Positions 1 to 6,794 are shown, counted from the first letter of the stretch. The stretch is 6,794 nucleotides of DNA from Gammaproteobacteria bacterium (GCA_002401655.1 NVTT01000009.1:48250-55043), one strand, 5' to 3'. Notes: generated by a model not told the origin, from the letters alone. Translations and numbers: made by a program.

Positions 1-350
1 TAAAAAACTAATAACATAAAGAAAAAGAGTATAGGGATCTCTCTTTTTAAAGTGGCGGATTGGATTTTAAGGGGAACAACTAAAGCCGTAATACCAAGAA
101 CCATAGCAATATTAGCGATATTAGATCCGATACCATTGCCTAGCGCTAGTCCTGGGGTATCATTTAACGCGGCATTGACTGATACAACCACTTCAGGAGC
201 AGATGAGCCCATTGCAACAATAGTGAGCCCGACAACTAAGGGAGAGATACCAAAATTTCTAGCAATTGCTGCTGCGCCGTCGGTAAAGCGATCTGCACTC
301 CAAACAAGTAGAGAGATTCCGCATATAACCATGGCAAAATAAAGCAGCAT
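1..350 (-). CDS. yrbG: Ca2+/Na+ antiporter, CaCA family (partial, N-terminal 116 residues)
   Basis: An inner-membrane cation/Ca2+ exchanger of the K+-dependent Na+/Ca2+ exchanger-like branch. Only the N-terminal 116 codons are in the window; the gene runs off the left edge. The translation begins MLLYFAMVICG and follows E. coli YrbG closely from the first residue. Helix 1 covers about residues 1-18. The alpha-1 repeat follows at about 38-90, with the ion-binding signature GSSAPE (48-53, key Glu53) and the conserved GNGIGSNIANI segment (71-81). The ATG at 348-350 is directly preceded by an in-frame TAG, so it is the first possible ATG. A GGAG lies about 12 nt upstream. In E. coli this gene heads yrbG-kdsD-kdsC-lptCAB, so LPS genes may continue to the left (inference). 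The plus-strand reading frame over this region is a shadow. The family call is firm; ion specificity cannot be read from the fragment. Confidence 0.93.
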   Translation of the reverse strand, partial: MLLYFAMVICGISLLVWSADRFTDGAAAIARNFGISPLVVGLTIVAMGSSAPEVVVSVNAALNDTPGLALGNGIGSNIANIAMVLGITALVVPLKIQSATLKREIPILFFFMLLVF

Positions 351-466
351 CTAAAATAAAAACTCCAAGTGATCAATCGATTATTTAAGCATTGAATGAC
401 GTTTAGCTATATAACGAGTTACTAATATAGTGGACGTGAAATGCTAACTAATCAAGGTTGTAAATG

Positions 467-496
467 TTTCAAGTAATGAATGAAGTCCAATATAAT
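467..496 (+). promoter_or_regulatory. Candidate promoter toward ibaG (distal)
   Basis: A perfect TATAAT at 491-496 is preceded, with 18 nt between, by a poor -35 box TTTCAA (467-472). Transcription would start near 503 and give an ibaG leader of about 180 nt. The -35 is weak and the DNA is AT-rich, so a chance match is quite possible. Confidence 0.3.
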
Positions 497-552
497 ACTA
501 AAACTCACTATTTAAAAAATATTTAGTATTTTTAAGCACCAAAAAGCAGGCG

Positions 553-558
553 ATTATA
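553..558 (-). promoter_or_regulatory. Candidate -10 box for yrbG (minus strand)
   Basis: On the minus strand a perfect TATAAT is followed by CGCCTGC, a GC-rich discriminator-like stretch. It points toward yrbG with a predicted start near 546 and a leader of about 195 nt. I see no good -35 box at 16-18 nt, so it would need an activator or an extended -10 (TG directly abuts the box rather than lying one base away). Confidence 0.35.
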
Positions 559-580
559 CAGTATTGTTTGAAAATTGCAT

Positions 581-618
581 GTGCGAATTTCCGCGGCTAA
601 TCATTTCAGGTGCGAATT
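581..618. repeat. Two 9-bp direct repeats, GTGCGAATT
   Basis: GTGCGAATT occurs at 581-589 and again at 610-618, start to start 29 bp (nearly three helical turns). The second copy lies between the -35-like and -10 elements of the proximal ibaG promoter candidate. This layout would suit a regulator binding one face of the DNA, but no known operator is recognised. Confidence 0.4.
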
Positions 619-632
619 ATTTCATGTACAAT
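604..632 (+). promoter_or_regulatory. Candidate promoter for ibaG (proximal)
   Basis: A -10-like TACAAT (627-632) has TTTCAG (604-609) 17 nt upstream. The start would be near 640, giving a leader of about 43 nt before ibaG. The -10 matches consensus at five of six positions; the -35 is weak. Confidence 0.35.
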
Positions 633-682
633 ACGGGACTTTTACACTTTTGTGTTAACTCGCAAGCTAACGAGCCATATAA

Positions 683-922
683 ATGATCGAATCTGAAATA
701 AAAGCCAAAATTGAAGCGCATATTAACTGTGAATCAGTTGATGTAGCGGGTGATGGCAATCACTTTGAAACTTATGTAGTTTCTAATGATTTTGACGGTA
801 AAAGAGCCGTTGCAAGACAGCAAATGGTTTATGCAGCAGTTCAAGCGGAAATCGCGAGTGGTGAATTGCATGCTTTGTCAATAAAAACAAAAACACCATC
901 TGAACACTCTCAAGACAATTGA
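683..922 (+). CDS. ibaG: BolA family iron-sulfur/acid-stress protein IbaG
   Basis: A 79-residue cytoplasmic BolA-family protein of the IbaG (YrbA) type. BolA proteins partner with monothiol glutaredoxins to bind or traffic [2Fe-2S] clusters, and IbaG is linked to acid stress in E. coli. Visible markers are the N-terminal helix (2-15), VDVAGDGNHFETYVVS (19-34) with His27, the DFDGKRAVARQQMVY helix (36-50), and the C-terminal ELHALSIKTKTP (61-72) with His63, which corresponds to the conserved BolA histidine. The length agrees with the family (about 80-90). ATG 683 has only a weak purine-rich site, CGAG, 8 nt upstream. murA follows after 196 nt on the same strand, the arrangement seen widely in gammaproteobacteria. 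The mla genes that usually precede it are absent here. Confidence 0.93.
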   Translation: MIESEIKAKIEAHINCESVDVAGDGNHFETYVVSNDFDGKRAVARQQMVYAAVQAEIASGELHALSIKTKTPSEHSQDN

Positions 923-929
923 GAAAAAT

Positions 930-975
930 ATCTTAAATTACCCACTTTTAGCCCTAATTTAGACAGATTTAAGAT
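930..975. repeat. Inverted repeat downstream of ibaG
   Basis: ATCTTAAAT (930-938) and ATTTAAGAT (967-975) form a perfect 9-bp inverted repeat with a 28-nt loop, starting 8 nt after the ibaG stop. The stem is almost all A-T and no T-run follows it, so it is not a convincing terminator. It may be an mRNA processing or end-stabilising element, or chance in AT-rich DNA. Confidence 0.35.
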
Positions 976-985
976 TTATAGTTAA

Positions 986-1021
986 TTAATGAGTTAATTA
1001 AAGAAGTCATTAACTGATTAA
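986..1021. repeat. Imperfect hairpin in the murA upstream region
   Basis: TTAATGAGTTAAT (986-998) pairs with ATTAACTGATTAA (1009-1021) at 12 of 13 positions around a 10-nt loop. The left arm overlaps a tandem near-duplicate of 12 bp (980-991 and 992-1003, 10 of 12 identical). The structure lies about 100 nt before the murA start. It could be an operator-like dyad or a leader structure; the stem is AT-only except at the centre. Confidence 0.4.
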
Positions 1022-1031
1022 TAAACCGTAA

Positions 1032-2375
<1,344 letters not shown>

Positions 2376-2424
2376 TTTTATAGAGTACTTTGAGTTGTCG
2401 TTAAAGATATTGGTTTTGAAGGTG

Positions 2425-3255
2425 TTAGTTTTGCCACATTTTTATATGTGGCAAATCATCATCTAACCAATAGGCGTCCTCTTTGGTTATCACCATAATT
2501 TCTTCAAATTTCACACCAATTCCATTAACCGCAAAATGCGGTTCAACCGCCCATAAACCTTCAAAGGGTTTGTGAGCTGAGGTTTTTCTATGATTCCAAT
2601 TAGGAGATTGATTCATCCAACCTTTTTTTGTGGCAATACTTTTCCAAAATAACCAAAACACATGCTTAAAACTTAGTTGCTTAATTTTAAATGGTTTCCA
2701 TAGCGGGTTTCTTTCTCGAAAAATTCGGTGACCTAACACTTCACCTATATGCTTCCTGTGACAATTTTCGCCACCCAAGTCTTTAATCATTTGATCCATT
2801 TCTTTTTCGATATCTGAAAAGGTTTCGCGTTGTTTAACCATTTCCAAAACACGAATTCTAAATTTTTCAAGATGAGAGTGAAGCTGTTCTTGTTCCCTAT
2901 TTTCGCCAAAATGCGTCGCCAGAGAAGTATCAACGATATATCCTTCATAAATAGGGGCAGCATCTAATATGATTGCCATTCCGTCTTCTAGTCTTTTATC
3001 GGTAGCTAAGGCTTCAAATTGACCGAAATCGCCTGGATATCCGGTACGCTCAGCAAATAAAACTACGGGAACATGAAAATAACTGTGTACACCTTGCTGG
3101 TGAAAGGACTTCCTGAGCATCCTCGCGACTTGAATTTCCGTCATTCCTACTTCAAGTTTTGACTTGATTTCTTCTAATGTCTTATAGGATTGTTGTTGAA
3201 ATTGCTTAAATTTATCGAGCTCTTTAGCGGTGAATTTTTTGAATTTAACGCCCAT
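2425..3255 (-). CDS. M24 family metallopeptidase (Xaa-Pro peptidase-like)
   Basis: A 276-residue cytoplasmic protein with the 'pita-bread' fold of M24 peptidases (methionine aminopeptidase, aminopeptidase P, creatinase). All five metal ligands can be placed: Asp98 (ILDAAP), Asp109 (IVDTS), His169 (KHIG), Glu238 (AVEP) and Glu251 (KFEE). The Asp-Asp spacing of 11 and the 7-residue step from His169 to His176 match E. coli MetAP (97/108, 171/178). The 60-odd residues between His176 and Glu238 are longer than in MetAP (26) and rich in Trp, Phe and Lys, so this looks like an insertion. The usual GHGIG is KHIGE. There is no creatinase N-terminal domain, so it is a single-domain protein. ATG 3255 has AAAGG 12 nt upstream, a rather long spacing. 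It is convergent with murA and ends 49 nt from it. Substrate unknown; a dipeptidase or proline-specific aminopeptidase is likely. Confidence 0.85.
   Translation of the reverse strand: MGVKFKKFTAKELDKFKQFQQQSYKTLEEIKSKLEVGMTEIQVARMLRKSFHQQGVHSYFHVPVVLFAERTGYPGDFGQFEALATDKRLEDGMAIILDAAPIYEGYIVDTSLATHFGENREQEQLHSHLEKFRIRVLEMVKQRETFSDIEKEMDQMIKDLGGENCHRKHIGEVLGHRIFRERNPLWKPFKIKQLSFKHVFWLFWKSIATKKGWMNQSPNWNHRKTSAHKPFEGLWAVEPHFAVNGIGVKFEEIMVITKEDAYWLDDDLPHIKMWQN
2430..2455. repeat. Hairpin at the convergent murA / M24 gene ends
   Basis: TTTGCCACAT (2430-2439) and ATGTGGCAAA (2446-2455) form a perfect 10-bp stem with a 6-nt loop. It sits 55 nt after the murA stop and inside the last codons of the M24 gene (encoding its C-terminal PHIKMWQ region). 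No T-run follows on either strand, so it is not a classical intrinsic terminator. It could still protect both convergent 3' ends or help termination. Confidence 0.5.
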
Positions 3256-3541
3256 ATCAAGATTCGGCCTTTATTATTGTATTTTTTCGCTACGAGATGA
3301 GGGATATAATAGCAATAAATGACTAAATCGAAAAACTTAAATAAAGATCAAATTAAAGTCAAAAGAATAAAATGAAGTATAACGAGGATACTTAATTAAA
3401 ACATCAAGTTATGCGTCTGATAGTTTTTCAAGCTAGTTATTTATGGTATTCTCCTAGATATTGTTTTGAGCCTCATTTCTTCTTGATTCACCCCCCAACA
3501 AAGAGTGATTAATACCGTTGTGAGCGACGACTACAGTTGTT

Positions 3542-3570
3542 TTGGAAAATTGGTGGTATTTGACTATCTT
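3542..3570 (+). promoter_or_regulatory. Candidate promoter for the lipoprotein gene
   Basis: TTGGAA (3542-3547) and TATCTT (3565-3570) are separated by 17 nt, each matching four of six consensus positions. The start would fall near 3577, just before the AAGGA ribosome binding site, leaving a leader of only about 13 nt. If real, it rules out translation from the in-frame ATG at 3542. Confidence 0.25.
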
Positions 3571-3578
3571 ATCGGAAA

Positions 3579-3583
3579 AAGGA
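3579..3583 (+). promoter_or_regulatory. Ribosome binding site setting the lipoprotein start
   Basis: AAGGA lies 6 nt before ATG 3590. This favours 3590 over the in-frame ATG at 3542, which has no comparable site and would put 16 extra residues in front of the signal peptide. Confidence 0.8.
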
Positions 3584-3589
3584 ATTCAG

Positions 3590-5527
3590 ATGTTTAGCAA
3601 TAATAAAAACTCTTACATAGCTACTTTTTGTAGTTGTTTGATATTAAGCTTGCTCTTATCCTGCGGTGGCGGTGGCGGTGGCGGTCAACAACCAGAACTC
3701 GTTGAAGAATCTACTTCCTTCGAAATTGACTCTCTAAATTATGACCTTGTCGTTTCTTATGGGTATGCTGTGCCTGAATCAATGTTACAAATAGGGCACT
3801 TAGTTGAAAATAGCGTGTTCGAATTTAGCCAGCAGGCAGATAGTATTTTTACTATCCAATGTGATAACGGTGGGCAGCTTGAGATTAATCATGAAGACTT
3901 AGATTTGGACAGTACGTTATCTGCGTCGGACAATTTAACGCTTAATTTTGCCGATTGCTATAGTGAGATTATCACTGATAATGTAGAAGGTAGCATTACT
4001 CTAGTCATTAATAAATTAAGCGCTACGGAATCTCAATATACTGCTGAGATTGAAGTTGATATTTATGGCATGGAATCATCGATTAACCTAACTAGCCAAA
4101 ATTTAAATATTGTATTTAAGACGTTATCAGACTCCGAAGTGTTACAAGTTAGCAATGACCGTAATGTGACCATATTGACTGCTGAAAATATATCTGAACA
4201 AATAGGTGTTTTTAGCGTCGTTAAAACGGTTTATCAAGAAACTAAACAATATAGTACTAATTTCAGTTTTTCGGTGGATTCTACGGTATTAGGCGGTGAG
4301 TTTACCTGCGATTCAAAACTGCCTTTTCACGGTTATATTTATTCATTACCATTGGATTACAGTTTTGAGTGCAGTGCTGAGAATAAAATAGCTATTTTTA
4401 ATCAACCTGACGATACACCAGAGACTTATGATACCCAAGTTACGATTACTTTAGTTGGGGGTAGTAGCGAAACAATCTTTATTAACCACGATAATTATAT
4501 TGAAGGTTCGCTATTAAGTCCGTTTAGTTCAGATTTAATTGATTATATTTCGGACGTCATCGAAACCGAACTTGACATGGGACACGTGTCTGCTATCAAA
4601 GTGGATAAACAAAACAACATCGCTTATCTAGCAGGAATGTTATTTAATGGAGAGAACCAAGGGAAAATATTTAAATTAGATTTAACTGATTTAAGTGTAT
4701 TAGCCGAGATAGAGTTAAAAGAACGAGTCCATCGAATAAAATTGTCCAGTGATAATTCTAAACTTTTTGTTATCGAAGATTCGTCCGATCAACGAAAAAT
4801 TGTGAATATTTATGATACGCAAAATCTTTCTAAAATTATTTCTATTGATCTTTCAGAATTAGGTGTAAGCCAAACGGTATCAAAAAATAAAGTTGACATT
4901 GTTTCATTAACAAGCAGTGAAGATAGGTGGATTTATTATTATTATAGTTTTCCAAATGCCTATGCATTATTGTTTGAAGGAACTATTTTATTGGATACGA
5001 GCATTATCGAAAACCTGAGTAATATCAATTTTGGCAGTGGATTTAGTAATCAAAGTGATAGTTTTATTACAATGGAGATTACCGGAAACCTAGAAAATGA
5101 AGCGATATTTACTGAATTTAGAATCAATGATAATAAAATTTCGATGTATCAACAGTCTAGTTTTATACACGCTAGTGATATTCAAGGGTTAAGTGACTCT
5201 CAGTATTATCAAATTCGTTTCGAATATGACGGTCATCTTTATACTGATGCGGGTTTTCTCGTTTCTATCGCTGAACTTACACTTAATAAAGATTCTGAAA
5301 TTAATAAGCCAGCCTTAGGTATTGAGTTGGGACGGATATACGATCTCAATGCAGTACCTGAAATCAAGGCGTTTAGTTCAGATCAATTAAGCGAATTAAG
5401 CAGTTTGAATGGGTATGAAAAACCATGGAGTAGAAGAGGTTACGTCATAGAAGACGGCAATGCTGGTTTTATTATATTAGCCAGCGGTAACAAGGTCTAT
5501 CGTGTTGGAAAATCGTTACTTCCATAA
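3590..5527 (+). CDS. Large secreted lipoprotein, poly-Gly linker, unknown function
   Basis: A 645-residue protein I cannot assign to a named family. The first 25 residues are a lipoprotein signal: Lys6, a hydrophobic core at about 8-23, and the lipobox LLSC ending at Cys25. Gly follows the Cys, with no Asp retention signal, so outer-membrane sorting by Lol is expected. Seven glycines (26-32) and an acidic segment follow. Residues about 40-320 read as beta-rich with two cysteine pairs, Cys91/Cys123 and Cys240/Cys261, that could form periplasmic disulfides. From about 325 the text resembles beta-propeller blades (HVSAIKVDKQNNIAYLAG, then IKLSSDNSKLFVIED), similar in style to YVTN or WD-like repeats, but not matched to a family. 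The product is rich in Asp, Glu, Ser and Asn. The gene appears monocistronic: M24 is divergent upstream and a 480-bp gap follows. A role in surface binding or envelope assembly is only a guess. Confidence 0.85.
   Translation: MFSNNKNSYIATFCSCLILSLLLSCGGGGGGGQQPELVEESTSFEIDSLNYDLVVSYGYAVPESMLQIGHLVENSVFEFSQQADSIFTIQCDNGGQLEINHEDLDLDSTLSASDNLTLNFADCYSEIITDNVEGSITLVINKLSATESQYTAEIEVDIYGMESSINLTSQNLNIVFKTLSDSEVLQVSNDRNVTILTAENISEQIGVFSVVKTVYQETKQYSTNFSFSVDSTVLGGEFTCDSKLPFHGYIYSLPLDYSFECSAENKIAIFNQPDDTPETYDTQVTITLVGGSSETIFINHDNYIEGSLLSPFSSDLIDYISDVIETELDMGHVSAIKVDKQNNIAYLAGMLFNGENQGKIFKLDLTDLSVLAEIELKERVHRIKLSSDNSKLFVIEDSSDQRKIVNIYDTQNLSKIISIDLSELGVSQTVSKNKVDIVSLTSSEDRWIYYYYSFPNAYALLFEGTILLDTSIIENLSNINFGSGFSNQSDSFITMEITGNLENEAIFTEFRINDNKISMYQQSSFIHASDIQGLSDSQYYQIRFEYDGHLYTDAGFLVSIAELTLNKDSEINKPALGIELGRIYDLNAVPEIKAFSSDQLSELSSLNGYEKPWSRRGYVIEDGNAGFIILASGNKVYRVGKSLLP
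3665..3685 (+). repeat. Hexamer repeat GGTGGC encoding seven glycines
   Basis: Three and a half copies of GGTGGC run directly after the lipid-acceptor Cys codon (TGC 3662-3664). Slippage by one unit would add or remove two glycines without shifting the frame, so linker length could vary between strains. Confidence 0.9.
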
Positions 5528-6007
5528 AAAACGACTTAGGCACTTATTAAAGTTGCAAGCTGTTTAATCCACCAATAAGCTGATGCAGTCGTTCGTTGTT
5601 TTCGTTTTTTATCTTGTTGATTGTGAGTTATCTCAATATTCTTAAGCATTTTTGCCAGTGTTGTCACATCATGTGTTTTTACTACTGTTCAAAATATTAC
5701 CATGGAATAACATGTAATATTATAGTAACGAACCGCTTGGATCTGGTTGAAGAAGTAAGTACGAAAAAAAACATTTTAATATGCTTCCAGCTTGTGACAA
5801 TATATTCTCATTATATCAATCAACAACTTGAACTTTATTTTTACACGGTTGGATGATTTTGTTAGCTACTATATATTTATATATCAAGTCTTTAAGTCGT
5901 TTTCAATTTTTGACTATTTAAGCTGGAAATAGAGTGATGTCGTTATAAAAATTTGGAAGAGCAATAAAAAGTTTGAAAACTCTTTACATTAAGGGCAAAG
6001 GAATAAA
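5528..6007. other. 480-bp region between the lipoprotein and small-protein genes
   Basis: A very AT-rich gap. A possible minus-strand gene remnant covers 5536-5775 (listed separately). A plus-strand frame at 5596-5856 opens with TTG, has no ribosome binding site and reads as low-complexity hydrophobic and Cys-rich text, so I do not call it. An ATATAT-TT-ATATAT tract lies at 5871-5884. I see no convincing terminator after the lipoprotein stop and no clear promoter for the gene at 6008. Confidence 0.55.
5536..5775 (-). pseudogene. Possible remnant of a minus-strand gene (C-terminal part)
   Basis: Reading leftward, one minus-strand frame is open for 50 codons (5688 to 5539) and ends at TAA 5536-5538. 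The text looks protein-like, for example DVTTLAKMLKNIEI and TTASAYWWIKQLATLIS. The same frame continues upstream for 28 more codons (5775-5692) after one in-frame TGA at 5689-5691, before a TAA at 5776-5778. An ATG at 5649 or a GTG at 5667 could start a 37- or 43-residue peptide, but neither has a clear ribosome binding site. I do not recognise the family. It could be the decayed end of an accessory or mobile gene, a short live ORF, or chance: open runs of this length are not rare even in AT-rich DNA. The stop lies 8 nt from the lipoprotein stop, so the two would be convergent. Confidence 0.25.
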
Positions 6008-6403
6008 ATGAAATATAAAGATGAAACACTTTTGAGTAGAAGTCAAGATTCAAAACATCCAGTTAAGCGTTTGTTAGTTTTCCAAGTGAAATTGGCTGTT
6101 GATGCTCTAAGAGACATTATTTTGAGTCCGGTTTCACTAATTTGTACTTTATTAGATTATTTCCAGAAAAAGAGTGGTAAAAATAGTTATTTTGAAAAAC
6201 TGATGGTGTTTGGGCGTCAGACAGAGAAGCGAATTAATCTCTTTGAACAACATCAAATCGAAACATCCTTTAATAAAAATGCGTCTATTGATACCGTTTT
6301 GAATCGTGTGGAAAGTGTCATTTTAAGAGAATATAAAGAAAAGCATATTTCTAAAAAGACGCTATCGGCTATTGAGACTGCATTAAAGAATGATAAAAAA
6401 TAA
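6008..6403 (+). CDS. Conserved-looking 131-residue hypothetical protein
   Basis: Function unknown. The start is well supported: ATG 6008 has AAAGGA 5 nt upstream, and the coding text is protein-like to the TAA. Residues 21-52 (RLLVFQVKLAVDALRDIILSP and on) form a mostly hydrophobic, amphipathic helix pair broken by SP at 40-41. It is interrupted by Lys, Asp and Arg, so membrane association is more likely than a classical transmembrane helix. A second conserved-looking motif is YFEKLMVFGRQTEKRINLFE (61-80). The tail (about 93-131) is a charged helical region ending in Lys. I recall similar short proteins in gammaproteobacteria with a 'LRDLLLSPVS' motif, but no named domain. There is no signal peptide. 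The next gene, the AraC regulator, follows 139 nt downstream on the same strand, so an operon is uncertain. Confidence 0.75.
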   Translation: MKYKDETLLSRSQDSKHPVKRLLVFQVKLAVDALRDIILSPVSLICTLLDYFQKKSGKNSYFEKLMVFGRQTEKRINLFEQHQIETSFNKNASIDTVLNRVESVILREYKEKHISKKTLSAIETALKNDKK

Positions 6404-6530
6404 TTTTTTGCTTAAAAAACACTTACCACTTAAATGTTCTTGTAATGATTTATTACTATTGACCTCTCAGTAGATTAAATTAGGCGTGTTATTATAAAAA
6501 CCGCTATTTAGTATCAATATAAGTTTTTGT

Positions 6531-6535
6531 AAGGA
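6531..6535 (+). promoter_or_regulatory. Ribosome binding site supporting a TTG start
   Basis: AAGGA lies 7 nt before TTG 6543. No in-frame ATG exists upstream before the stop at 6495-6497, so this site decides the start of the AraC-family gene. Confidence 0.75.
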
Positions 6536-6542
6536 ACTCCAG

Positions 6543-6794
6543 TTGACCAAACAAGCCATTCATAAATCCAATTTAAAAACTAATAGCGATGGTTGGATGG
6601 TACGTGCACCAGGTGAATTTGAAAGGTTAGAAGCCTTTTTTAATGGTGCGGCTTATGCCTCTCATCGTCATGATAGCTACGCTATAGGACTTACGCTTGA
6701 AGGCAAACAAGGATTCAATTACCGAGGTTCATTAAGATATAACGAAGCAGGGCGCTGTTTAATCATTCACCCTGATGAACTGCATGACGGTCAA
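6543..6794 (+). CDS. AraC family transcriptional regulator (partial, N-terminal cupin)
   Basis: The first 84 codons of a cytoplasmic transcription factor that runs off the right edge. The visible part is the N-terminal cupin-like ligand-binding domain (AraC_binding type): GEFERLEAFFNGAAYASHRHDSYAIGLTLEG at 24-54 with the His41-Arg-His43 motif, FNYRG (58-62), and LIIHPDELHDG (73-83) with His76 and His81. These are typical of AraC regulators that sense a small molecule, often an amino acid or related compound, and control a nearby transporter or catabolic gene. The helix-turn-helix DNA-binding domain should follow outside the window. The start is TTG with a good AAGGA; the next in-frame ATG is at codon 19 and would cut into the conserved start. 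The 139-bp upstream gap holds TTGACC (6459-6464) and TATTAT (6490-6495), but 25 nt apart, so no promoter is called. Confidence 0.9.
   Translation, partial: MTKQAIHKSNLKTNSDGWMVRAPGEFERLEAFFNGAAYASHRHDSYAIGLTLEGKQGFNYRGSLRYNEAGRCLIIHPDELHDGQ

Larger units (their letters stand above)
351..682. other. Divergent yrbG / ibaG intergenic region
   Basis: A 332-bp AT-rich spacer between two divergent genes, with no credible coding sequence on either strand. It holds candidate promoters in both directions and a 9-bp direct repeat, listed separately. In E. coli the mlaFEDCB operon sits between yrbG and ibaG. I translated the spacer looking for an mlaB or mlaF remnant and saw none. Confidence 0.8.
3256..3589. 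other. Divergent intergenic region, M24 peptidase / lipoprotein
   Basis: A 334-bp spacer. It holds a perfect plus-strand TATAAT (3305-3310, no good -35) and a possible promoter just before the lipoprotein gene. Short reading frames at 3319-3375 (18 codons) and 3411-3512 (33 codons) lack ribosome binding sites, and I do not call them genes. A CCCCCC run at 3491-3496 stands out in the AT-rich background. Confidence 0.6.

Noticed and set aside
52..342. Plus-strand 96-codon reading frame
   Set aside because: It is antisense to yrbG, whose minus-strand translation matches a known family with its signature motif.
3319..3375. 18-codon ORF (MTKSKNLNK...) 8 nt after a TATAAT box
   Set aside because: No ribosome binding site and too short to judge. 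It could be a leaderless peptide or the relic of a gene start, but nothing supports either.
3411..3512. 33-codon ORF upstream of the lipoprotein
   Set aside because: No ribosome binding site and no recognisable sequence.
3542..3589. Longer N-terminus for the lipoprotein from ATG 3542
   Set aside because: It would put 16 residues before a normal-length signal peptide; AAGGA at 3579-3583 points to ATG 3590.
5524..5612. 11-nt inverted repeat ATAAAAAACGA / TCGTTTTTTAT as a terminator or element end
   Set aside because: Arms are 67 nt apart and mostly A/T homopolymer, and no target duplication or transposase is visible.
5596..5856. 86-codon plus-strand ORF with TTG start
   Set aside because: No ribosome binding site; hydrophobic, Cys/Tyr-rich low-complexity text in an AT-rich gap.
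6404..6440. T6/A6 hairpin after the 131-residue gene as an intrinsic terminator
   Set aside because: The stem is A-T only with no GC core or following T-run, so it would be unstable.

Overview
The window is AT-rich bacterial chromosome. It most resembles a marine gammaproteobacterium of the Alteromonadales (Colwellia/Thalassotalea type). This rests on the closeness of the IbaG and MurA reading frames to enterobacterial proteins recalled from memory, the yrbG-ibaG-murA neighbourhood, and a large lipoprotein with a poly-glycine stretch after its lipidated cysteine. No database search was possible, so the taxonomic call is an inference.

Left part (1-2375), cell-envelope housekeeping genes. The 5' end of a CaCA-family Ca2+/Na+ antiporter (yrbG) leaves the window on the minus strand. 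After a 332-bp divergent spacer come ibaG (BolA family) and murA (UDP-GlcNAc enolpyruvyl transferase, first committed step of peptidoglycan synthesis) on the plus strand. In E. coli the mlaFEDCB phospholipid-transport genes lie between yrbG and ibaG; here they are absent from that slot. The spacer holds candidate promoters facing both ways and a 9-bp direct repeat. The 196-nt ibaG-murA gap holds two AT-rich dyads.

Middle (2425-5527). A stand-alone M24 'pita-bread' metallopeptidase lies on the minus strand, convergent with murA, and has an apparent insertion between metal ligands. It is followed divergently by a 645-residue secreted lipoprotein of unknown function, with two pairs of cysteines in the N-terminal half and propeller-like beta segments in the C-terminal half.

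Right part (5528-6794). A 480-bp gap carries what may be the decayed tail of a minus-strand gene. Then come a 131-residue small protein with a strong ribosome binding site and the N-terminal cupin part of an AraC-family regulator. The regulator starts at TTG and runs off the window.

I see no CRISPR array, tRNA, rRNA, complete insertion sequence or recognisable defence system. The least explained items are the lipoprotein, the M24 insertion, the missing mla genes and the minus-strand remnant.
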